Source: an uncultured Clostridia bacterium (lineage in GTDB: Bacteria; Bacillota; Clostridia; Christensenellales; Aristaeellaceae). Taken from it: a stretch of 5,761 nucleotides of DNA. The DNA is taken from positions 1-5,761 of the forward strand of contig CAMOIA010000110.1 of NCBI GenBank assembly GCA_946615785.1, read 5' to 3'. The position numbers and the translations under genes are program-made. Below, piece by piece: positions 1 to 5,148 of the stretch (positions are counted from its first letter, which is position 1; every line of letters starts with the position of its first letter). Under the pieces are notes generated by a model. It worked only from the letters and a program-made list of their open reading frames with translations, was not told the DNA's origin and searched no databases.

Positions 1-378
1 GGCACCGCCACAACCATGGGCGCCAGGGACGGGAACGGCGCGTTCCTTGCCGGCTGCATCTGCCCGGGCATCAAGCTTGCCAGCGAGGCACTGGTCAGCG
101 GAACGGCGAAGCTGCCGCACTTTGAACTGAACGTGCCGCCGACGGTGATCGGAAAAACCACCATCACGAACCTGCAGTCCGGCATTATATACGGCTACGT
201 CGGTCAGGTGGATTATCTGGTGACGCGCATGAAGCAGGAACTTTCCGCTCCGGATGCGCGCGTGGTGGCGACGGGCGGCATGTCGCGCCTGATCGCGGAA
301 ATGTCCAGCACCATCACGGACACCGACGCGTATCTGACCCTGAAAGGCATGCAGCTGATCTGGGAGCGGAACCGGTAA
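1..378 (+). CDS. coaX: Type III pantothenate kinase, C-terminal part (5' end outside window)
   Basis: CoaX phosphorylates pantothenate with ATP, the first committed step of coenzyme A synthesis in the cytoplasm. The window opens in frame inside the gene, and 125 residues remain before the TAA stop, roughly the last half of a family usually about 255-260 residues long. Visible family features are the GTATT stretch at the very start (the family's DFGTATT motif, lacking its first two residues here), CPGIKLASEAL (an x-PGIxxSxxAL-like segment), TAKLP, the VIGKTT and QSGIIYGYVG segments, VVATGG near the C-terminus (the ATGG nucleotide-fold motif), and the closing LTLKGMQLIWERN. These together make the call secure. 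The ATG at nucleotide 16 is an internal methionine, not the start. The following gene has its own promoter, so coaX probably belongs to an upstream transcription unit. Confidence 0.95.
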   Translation, partial: GTATTMGARDGNGAFLAGCICPGIKLASEALVSGTAKLPHFELNVPPTVIGKTTITNLQSGIIYGYVGQVDYLVTRMKQELSAPDARVVATGGMSRLIAEMSSTITDTDAYLTLKGMQLIWERNR

Positions 379-505
379 GCGAAAAAGCCCCGAAAACATG
401 GCAAGCGCTGCCCTTTAGGGCCTGTTTCGCGGCGCGGCAGGCAAAAGGGGAATCATATCATTTCTGTTTCAGGTTTGTAACTTTTTTCCGTTTTGGTCAG
501 GGCGG

Positions 506-534
506 GTGTTTTTTGCCGCTTTTTATGGTATACT
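506..534 (+). promoter_or_regulatory. Predicted sigma-A-type promoter with extended -10 for the regulator/peptidase operon
   Basis: TATACT at 529-534 is one base from the TATAAT consensus and is preceded by TGG at 526-528, giving an extended -10 element. At a 17-nt spacer the -35 position (506-511, GTGTTT) matches TTGACA poorly, so the TG extension would have to compensate. Transcription would begin near 541, leaving a leader of only about 25 nt before the ATG at 566. The upstream stretch 471-525 is T-rich. This element also argues against the long reading of the next gene from the GTG at 506, which would put the promoter inside the coding region. Prediction by eye only. Confidence 0.6.
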
Positions 535-550
535 GTTTTGTGTGCGCAAA

Positions 551-558
551 AAGGGGGG
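551..558 (+). promoter_or_regulatory. Ribosome binding site deciding the regulator start
   Basis: AAGGGGGG lies 7 nt upstream of the ATG at 566 and 10 nt upstream of a second ATG at 569. It fixes the start at one of these two methionines rather than at the in-frame GTG at 506. Confidence 0.7.
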
Positions 559-565
559 ATGCGGC

Positions 566-1636
566 ATGATGAAAAACCACACGCTTTCGCAGATCGAGCA
601 GGTGATCTCTCAGCTTTCGACTGCGATTGTCCTCCTTGACGGCGCCGGAAACAGCCTGATCCCCAATGACGACATTCGCTATTCCCTCCCGCCGCTGCCC
701 AGGCAGGGTACGGTCATTTTCAGGGACGGCAGGCTGTTTGAGCGGTGTCTTTGCTCCCGCGACCTGATCCTGATGACCCCGCTTCCGGACAGCGCGCAGG
801 TGCGCGACGCCCTGCAGCTTTGCGACGCGATGATCGGCGCCATGATCAGCGCCGATTCCCTTCAGGGGGACATGAACACAGCTTGGCAGCGTCTGCTGGA
901 GGGCGGGCTCTCCCAGGCAGAAATCAGCGCCTCCGCGGACGAATATCACATTCCGCAGGAATTGCCAAGATGCGTGCTGGTGCTGCACATGGTGCAGGTT
1001 CAGGCCCTTTCCGCGCGCGAGATTCTGGAGGATATCATTCCCCGAAACGCGCATGACGCGCTCATATCCATGGACAGGCACACCGCAGTGCTTGTCAGGG
1101 CGGTGGACGGCGCGGAGGACGACCTGGAGGAAGTGCAGGAGTTTGCCAAAGCGCTCGAGGAAACGGTGGTGGGGGAGACCGCGCTGAATGTAACCTGCGG
1201 CATCGGGGACTTTTTTATCCGGCTGACAGACGCCCACCGTTCCTACCACCAGGCCAAAAAAGCGCTGGAGGTCGGCAACCGGTTTTCCCCGGACAGTCAT
1301 GTGCACCTGTACAGGAACATGCTTTTTGAGCGTTTCCTTTCCGACCTGAGCCCGGAAAAGGCCCGGCAGTATTACAGCCTTCTGTTCAACGCGGAAACCG
1401 AAAGGCTTTTTACCGCCGAGATGCTTGAAACCATCGACATGTTTTTCCGAAAGGATCTCAACCTTTCCGATACTGCGCGCCAGCTCTACATCCACCGAAA
1501 CACCCTTGTGTACCGGCTTGACAAGGTGCAGCGGCTCGTTGGGCTGGACCTTCGCAATTTTGACGACGCGGTTACCTTTAAGCTTCTTTACGAAATGCGC
1601 AAATGTGAGGGCAACGTGCCCGACGAGGGCGCCTGA
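566..1636 (+). CDS. PucR/CdaR-family transcriptional regulator
   Basis: A predicted cytoplasmic DNA-binding regulator of 356 residues. The C-terminal part (about residues 286-343) is the helix-turn-helix typical of PucR/CdaR proteins: DLNLSDTARQLYIHRNTLVYRL at 297-318, followed by a VGLDLRNFDDAVTFKLL tail. The middle (about 135-240, ending in HRSYHQAKKALEVG) resembles the degenerate GGDEF-like domain of the same family. I do not recognise residues 1-130; they do not resemble the classical PucR purine-catabolism domain or the CdaR sugar-diacid domain, so the inducer cannot be named. The start at 566 is chosen from the RBS at 551-558 and the promoter at 506-534; ATG at 569 is also possible. It is the first gene of a four-gene run, 30 nt before the peptidase. 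Members of this family often act as activators of adjacent genes, so control of its own operon is plausible (inference). Confidence 0.88.
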   Translation: MMKNHTLSQIEQVISQLSTAIVLLDGAGNSLIPNDDIRYSLPPLPRQGTVIFRDGRLFERCLCSRDLILMTPLPDSAQVRDALQLCDAMIGAMISADSLQGDMNTAWQRLLEGGLSQAEISASADEYHIPQELPRCVLVLHMVQVQALSAREILEDIIPRNAHDALISMDRHTAVLVRAVDGAEDDLEEVQEFAKALEETVVGETALNVTCGIGDFFIRLTDAHRSYHQAKKALEVGNRFSPDSHVHLYRNMLFERFLSDLSPEKARQYYSLLFNAETERLFTAEMLETIDMFFRKDLNLSDTARQLYIHRNTLVYRLDKVQRLVGLDLRNFDDAVTFKLLYEMRKCEGNVPDEGA

Positions 1637-1652
1637 CGGGCCCGGAATGTTT

Positions 1653-1657
1653 GGAGG
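1653..1657 (+). promoter_or_regulatory. Ribosome binding site deciding the peptidase start
   Basis: GGAGG sits 9 nt before the ATG at 1667 but only 3 nt before the in-frame TTG at 1661, so the ATG is the better start. Confidence 0.75.
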
Positions 1658-1666
1658 TTTTTGAAC

Positions 1667-2899
1667 ATGAAAAAAAGAACGCAAATGATCCTCGTCCTTC
1701 TCTGTGCGGCTGTGATCGCCTTCGGCGCGCTGCTCAGCGGCGAGGCAAGCGGCCTGAAGGATTTCCTTTACGGCGGCGGAAACCAGCAGACCGTGACCAT
1801 TACGCGTGAGGAATACGAAAGCCTCCAGCGCTTTGAGAAGCTCGGCATCATCATGGATTACATCGACACCTATTATTATCAGGATCCCGACGACGATCTG
1901 ATGATCGAATACGCAATCGACGGCATGCTCTCAGCCCTGGACGATCCCTACACGTTCTATTACAACGAGGAAGCCTGGAGCGACATGTGGGCTGACGACG
2001 AGGGCACCTATGCGGGCATCGGCGTGCAGCTGCTGGGCAATTACGAAACCAACGAGGTCACGATCACCCAGGTGTTCCGCGATACCCCGGCGGAAAAGGC
2101 CGGCGTGCACAAGGGCGACAAGCTGGTGCGCGTGGACGATATCGAAGTGGACGCCACCACCATGGAAGCGGCCGTCAGCCATATGCGCGGCGAGAGCGAC
2201 TCGGCGGTGGAGGTCGAGGTGATCCGCAAGGGAGAGCACATCACGGTGACCATGTACCGTGCGGTCATCCACATCAACCGCGTGGAATACACCATGCTGG
2301 ACGAGCATGTCGGGTACATCGCCTTCTATCAGTTTGCCGGCGAGAGCGACGCGGAAGTGTCGGCCGCGATGGAAGCGCTGGAAGACCAGGGCGCCAAATC
2401 CATCATCCTGGATCTTCGCGACAATCCCGGCGGATGGGTCGCGCAGGCCGTGAGCGTGGCGGACCTTTTCCTTGACAAGGAACTTCTGGTGTATGCGGAA
2501 TACCGCGACGGCAGCCGCGACGAAAACTGGACGAAAGACGGCAAGACCGACATTCCGCTCTATATTCTGATCAACGGCAACAGCGCCTCCTCCAGCGAAA
2601 TCCTGGCCGGCGGCCTGCAGAACCTCGGGCGCGCCACGCTGGTAGGCACCAATTCCTACGGCAAGGGCATCATCCAGTACGTGATCCCGGTGGACGACAC
2701 CAATGTGGACGGCTTCCAGTTCACGGTCGCGCAGTATTATCTGAACGACGGCACGGCTGTGCACAAGGTGGGCATTGCGCCGGACGTCGAGGTGGCCATG
2801 CCGGAGGAAATGGAAGGCACGTATTTCGATCTTGGCGATCTTGATGACCCGCAGCTCAAGGCCGCGTGGGAGCTGGCCAGCGAAGCGGATGGTAAATAA
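1667..2899 (+). CDS. S41-family C-terminal processing peptidase (CtpA/CtpB-like), membrane-anchored, with PDZ domain
   Basis: A 410-residue serine endopeptidase of the tail-specific/carboxyl-terminal processing family, expected to act outside the cytoplasmic membrane on exported proteins. Residues 1-6 are basic (MKKRTQ) and 7-23 are hydrophobic, which suggests an N-terminal anchor or uncleaved signal. A PDZ domain follows (about 105-190; carboxylate-binding-type loop GIGV at 117-120, then AEKAGVHKGDKLVRVDD). The S41 core has LRDNPGG at 250-256, the nucleophile in NSASSSEI (Ser308 by alignment to the family), the base Lys333 in SYGKG, and Gln337 four residues on. The Ser-Lys spacing of 25 and the Lys+4 Gln match the Ser-Lys-Gln triad described for Bacillus CtpB, so the enzyme should be active. 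It ends in the usual GIAPDVEV region plus a short acidic tail. Length is normal for the family. The downstream gene begins 13 nt after its stop. Substrate unknown; the two exported proteins encoded next are candidates (inference). Confidence 0.95.
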   Translation: MKKRTQMILVLLCAAVIAFGALLSGEASGLKDFLYGGGNQQTVTITREEYESLQRFEKLGIIMDYIDTYYYQDPDDDLMIEYAIDGMLSALDDPYTFYYNEEAWSDMWADDEGTYAGIGVQLLGNYETNEVTITQVFRDTPAEKAGVHKGDKLVRVDDIEVDATTMEAAVSHMRGESDSAVEVEVIRKGEHITVTMYRAVIHINRVEYTMLDEHVGYIAFYQFAGESDAEVSAAMEALEDQGAKSIILDLRDNPGGWVAQAVSVADLFLDKELLVYAEYRDGSRDENWTKDGKTDIPLYILINGNSASSSEILAGGLQNLGRATLVGTNSYGKGIIQYVIPVDDTNVDGFQFTVAQYYLNDGTAVHKVGIAPDVEVAMPEEMEGTYFDLGDLDDPQLKAAWELASEADGK

Positions 2900-2900
2900 C

Positions 2901-2906
2901 AGGAGG
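2901..2906 (+). promoter_or_regulatory. Ribosome binding site deciding the start of the first SH3b/Ig-like gene
   Basis: A perfect AGGAGG lies 6 nt before the ATG at 2913. The alternative in-frame ATG at 2907 directly abuts it and is too close to be used. Confidence 0.8.
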
Positions 2907-2912
2907 ATGCGC

Positions 2913-3659
2913 ATGAAAAAATGGCCCCTTCAGGCCGCGGCGGCGCTTCTTGCGGCGCTGCTCATCCTTCCGATGGCTGCTCCTGCGGAAGTCCTCTTTG
3001 AGGAAGGCTATGTCCGTGTGCAGGGCGAGGTGACCGTGTACGCGGACACGGCGCTGACGGACGTCATGGGCGTGATTCAGGACGCGTCGGTCGTGTATGT
3101 GACCGAGGCGTCCGAGGACGAAGGGTATTATACCATCGCGTTCGGCGTCAATTGGGTGGTGCGCATCGGATATATCCGGGCCGACAGCGTCATGCCCCTG
3201 ACAGGCATTGAGCAGGAAGCCTATCTCACCATGGCGCGGGACGCGCTGACGATCCGCGATATTTATCTTCTGAACGTGGGTTTCGACCTGCACGAGGAGG
3301 ATTCAAGCCCCAATCAGGAAACCCCGCTCCCCACCATGGCGCCGACGCCGCTGCCCACGGTCGCACCCTTTACGGTGTCTGCAAGCGGCAACGGCATTCA
3401 TGTGATCATGCAGCCTGTGGATCAGTCCGGCTTTAACGGCGAAATGGTGGTTCTTGCCGTCGGCGCGGAAAATGTAAAGGAATACCAGTGGCAGTACCTC
3501 AAGGACGGCGAATGGGTGGATTCCGTCATGTCCCAGGCGACGAGCGCGGCGATGAAGCTTGTTGTGTTTCCGTCCGCGCAGCGGATGTACCGCTGCAAAA
3601 TGACCGGCACCTATGGCGACGTCGTGTATTCTGACACGGTGGCCATCACAGAAGAATGA
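2913..3659 (+). CDS. Exported protein with SH3b-like and Ig-like domains (paralogue A)
   Basis: A 248-residue exported protein of unknown function. Residues 1-25 form a clear Sec signal peptide: basic start MKKW, Ala/Leu core, and an APA|E signal peptidase I site after Ala25. Residues about 33-97 look like a bacterial SH3 domain: VYADT at 42-46, a MGVIQDASVVYV segment, and the closing GYIRADSVMPL at 86-96. A RDIYLL element follows at 115-120, then a proline-rich linker with two copies of an eight-residue unit (138-153). The C-terminus (about 157-248) resembles the Ig-like repeats of Clostridia surface proteins: an IHVIMQPVDQ opening, YQWQY with Trp193, and MYRCKM with Cys228. There is no LPxTG motif, membrane tail or catalytic motif. 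It sits 13 nt after the peptidase gene and 16 nt before its paralogue. SH3b domains often bind cell wall peptides; binding here is inference. Domain calls are by eye. Confidence 0.85.
   Translation: MKKWPLQAAAALLAALLILPMAAPAEVLFEEGYVRVQGEVTVYADTALTDVMGVIQDASVVYVTEASEDEGYYTIAFGVNWVVRIGYIRADSVMPLTGIEQEAYLTMARDALTIRDIYLLNVGFDLHEEDSSPNQETPLPTMAPTPLPTVAPFTVSASGNGIHVIMQPVDQSGFNGEMVVLAVGAENVKEYQWQYLKDGEWVDSVMSQATSAAMKLVVFPSAQRMYRCKMTGTYGDVVYSDTVAITEE
3324..3371 (+). repeat. Two-copy 24-nt tandem repeat encoding the proline-rich linker of paralogue A
   Basis: The segment encodes PLPTMAPT followed by PLPTVAPF (residues 138-153), two imperfect 8-residue units, both starting CCGCT at the DNA level. It separates the SH3b-like part from the Ig-like domain and looks like an extended spacer. 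Paralogue B has a shorter Ala/Pro/Glu-rich linker at the same place without this repeat. Confidence 0.5.
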
Positions 3660-3661
3660 AC

Positions 3662-3670
3662 GAGGAAGGA
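3662..3670 (+). promoter_or_regulatory. Ribosome binding site for the second SH3b/Ig-like gene
   Basis: GAGGAAGGA ends 5 nt before the ATG at 3676. The upstream in-frame codons back to 3613 overlap the preceding gene and have no comparable site, so 3676 is taken as the start. Confidence 0.7.
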
Positions 3671-3675
3671 TCAAA

Positions 3676-4344
3676 ATGGCAAGGCGAATTACGGCGTTTT
3701 TCCTGGCTTTTGTATGGCTGCTGGCCCTGTGCGCACACGCGCAGGCCGATGTTTATCTTGCCGTGGTGAACGCGGATACCCATGTTTACGCGGACACAGG
3801 CATGACCGATGGAATGGGAAAACTCAGCGAAGGGGCTGTGGTGCTCGCGGATGCGAACGGGAAAGACGGCTCCGTCCTTATTCAGTTCGTATACCCGTAT
3901 ATCCTGCGCGAAGGCTACGTTCTGGCGGACGCGCTGTCCCCGCTTGAGGGAGATCGGCTCACGGAATACCAGGCCCAGGCAGCGGACGGCATGAAGGTGC
4001 AGGACGTCTATCTGATCCCCTGTGAATTTACGCCGGGCGCGAAGGCTGAAGCGCCTGCGGCGGAGAATCCCTCCGGCTCGCTCGTGCGCATTGTGTCGCA
4101 GCCAAAGAATCAGAAGGGGCGGATCGGGCAGACGGTCACTTTCGAACTGGAAGCGTACGGTGCGGAAAGCTACTGCTGGCAGTTCCACAACGGGCACATC
4201 TGGAAAAACTGCACCCTGCCCGGGTGCCAGGGGCCGGCCATGCGCGTGGAAGTGACTGAGCGCAGGCTCCCGTACCATTACCGCTGCATTCTGACGGACG
4301 CGAACGGGCGCAGCGTTTTTTCCGACGAAGTGGGCTTTGAATAA
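3676..4344 (+). CDS. Exported protein with SH3b-like and Ig-like domains (paralogue B)
   Basis: A 222-residue exported protein, clearly a diverged copy of the gene before it. The N-terminus (MARRITAFF then a hydrophobic core) is a signal peptide with a likely AQA|D cleavage after Ala24. The SH3b-like region (about 27-91) keeps VYADT at 37-41, an MGKLSEGAVVLA segment, and GYVLADALSPL at 80-90. The shared QDVYLI element follows at 109-114, then a short Ala/Pro/Glu-rich linker. The C-terminal Ig-like domain (about 134-222) has VRIVSQPKNQ, a GQTVTFELEA strand, YCWQF with Trp168, and YHYRCILTDANG with Cys204. Unlike paralogue A, the mature protein carries five cysteines (116, 167, 179, 184, 204), four of them in the Ig-like domain, so disulfides are possible if it is exported to an oxidising setting. 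No sortase signal or catalytic motif is visible. It is the last gene of the operon; a terminator follows about 40 nt downstream. Function unknown. Confidence 0.85.
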   Translation: MARRITAFFLAFVWLLALCAHAQADVYLAVVNADTHVYADTGMTDGMGKLSEGAVVLADANGKDGSVLIQFVYPYILREGYVLADALSPLEGDRLTEYQAQAADGMKVQDVYLIPCEFTPGAKAEAPAAENPSGSLVRIVSQPKNQKGRIGQTVTFELEAYGAESYCWQFHNGHIWKNCTLPGCQGPAMRVEVTERRLPYHYRCILTDANGRSVFSDEVGFE

Positions 4345-4382
4345 GGCCTAAAAAGCAAAGGTTTGCAATCCGGGAACGAAGT

Positions 4383-4415
4383 ATGCCGCAGGCAGGGCCT
4401 GCGGCATGTTTTATT
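4383..4415 (+). terminator. Rho-independent terminator for the + strand operon
   Basis: An 11-bp perfect stem (ATGCCGCAGGC paired with GCCTGCGGCAT, 4383-4407) with a 3-nt loop is followed by GTTTTATT. The stem is strong and GC-rich. The T-tract is short but sits directly after it, 38 nt past the last + strand stop codon. Confidence 0.8.
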
Positions 4416-4416
4416 G

Positions 4417-4448
4417 AAAAAAGCCTTCCGCTGAAAACAACGGAAGGC
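4417..4448 (-). terminator. Rho-independent terminator for the - strand leuS/HAD genes
   Basis: An 8-bp stem (GCCTTCCG with CGGAAGGC, 4423-4448, 10-nt loop) is flanked by six A on the + strand at 4417-4422, read as a run of T after the hairpin on the - strand. It lies about 50 nt beyond the HAD gene stop. On the + strand it has no T-tract, so it is directional. Confidence 0.75.
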
Positions 4449-4500
4449 GCAATCGTCCTGTTTATCAATGGGTCAGGAACCTGCAGCCCGGCCGGAAAGA

Positions 4501-5148
4501 TTACGGACAGAGCCAGTCGGCGATGGCCGTCAGGTTCGGGAAAGTCCTTGCGCCGGCGGCCTGCAGGCGTTTTTTGCTCTGGTGCCCGTTTTCAACCAGC
4601 ACGCAGCGGCAGCCGAGGGCTTGCGCCACCTCAAGGTCGTGCAGGGTATCGCCGATGAGCAGCGTTTCGTCCTTTGAAACACCCTGCCTTTGCATCCAGG
4701 CGCGCGCGATATCGACCTTGCTGCCGGCATAAATATCCGAAAGGCCGCACGGCGGGGAGAAAAAATCGAACTGCGGGCGCAGCTTTAACTGTGCCTGAAG
4801 GTTTTCCAGCTTGGAGGCGCTGATGATGACCTGCTCAAGGCCGTGATCACGAAACCGCTCCGCCGTGCGCACGGCGTCTTTCTGGAGGGGAATGGAGGCG
4901 TCGCCCCGCATGTACTCGTCCATCCAGATGACGGCGACGGTCGGAAAAATGAAGCGGTCAAAGCCGAGGGCGGCGTAATAATCGACGATCGGAAAGCCGA
5001 AGCGCTCCCGATAGTTTTCCACCGTTTCCATGGGCTCAAGGTGAAAGTGGCGCAAAAGCCGGTCCGTCAGCGCAAGGCCATAGGCGACGTCGTCAAGCAG
5101 CGTGCCGTTCCAGTCCCAGATGATCCAGCGGATGGGCGCGGCGGTCAT
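4501..5148 (-). CDS. HAD-superfamily hydrolase, phosphatase-like, with altered motif I
   Basis: A 215-residue cytoplasmic haloacid-dehalogenase-fold protein, probably a small-molecule phosphatase. Motif I is WDWNGTLLDD with nucleophile Asp12; the usual second Asp (general acid/base) is Asn14. A helical cap-like region follows (about 20-90). Motif II is the IISAS segment (Ser110), motif III is Lys144 in GSKVDIARAW, and motif IV is LIGDTLHDLEVA (Asp167, Asp171, magnesium binding). The layout resembles the phosphoglycolate-phosphatase-like group (C1 cap), but the substrate cannot be told. The start at 5148 is chosen because its ATG overlaps the leuS stop as ATGA and the protein then begins just before motif I; a longer in-frame extension upstream lies entirely within leuS. 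Only a weak GGTGGTG-type site precedes it, which fits translational coupling. Phosphonatase also lacks the second Asp, but I see no cap lysine matching its Schiff-base residue. Confidence 0.88.
   Translation of the reverse strand: MTAAPIRWIIWDWNGTLLDDVAYGLALTDRLLRHFHLEPMETVENYRERFGFPIVDYYAALGFDRFIFPTVAVIWMDEYMRGDASIPLQKDAVRTAERFRDHGLEQVIISASKLENLQAQLKLRPQFDFFSPPCGLSDIYAGSKVDIARAWMQRQGVSKDETLLIGDTLHDLEVAQALGCRCVLVENGHQSKKRLQAAGARTFPNLTAIADWLCP

Noticed and set aside
410..442. Possible coaX terminator: small hairpins GCCC-TTTA-GGGC (410-421) and GCCTG...CAGGC (420-442)
   Set aside because: Stems are only 4-5 bp, mutually exclusive, and no T-run follows directly; the T-rich stretch at 481-494 is too far away.
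506..565. Upstream GTG extension of the regulator (20 extra residues)
   Set aside because: The extension would contain the extended -10 promoter and the strong RBS, and no RBS precedes the GTG at 506.
497..1684. 395-codon open frame on the - strand opposite the regulator gene
   Set aside because: It is a shadow of the + strand gene in GC-rich DNA: its translation is rich in His, Arg, Val and Gly with no family resemblance, and the + strand product has clear conserved motifs.
1931..2914. 327-codon open frame on the - strand opposite the S41 peptidase
   Set aside because: His/Asp/Val-rich low-complexity translation with no recognisable domain, fully overlapped by a peptidase with an intact catalytic triad; explained by codon bias.
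3721..3735. Lipoprotein signal around Cys19 of paralogue B (LLALC)
   Set aside because: Leu directly before the Cys does not fit the lipobox, where Gly, Ala or Ser is expected, and a good AQA|D signal peptidase I site lies five residues on.
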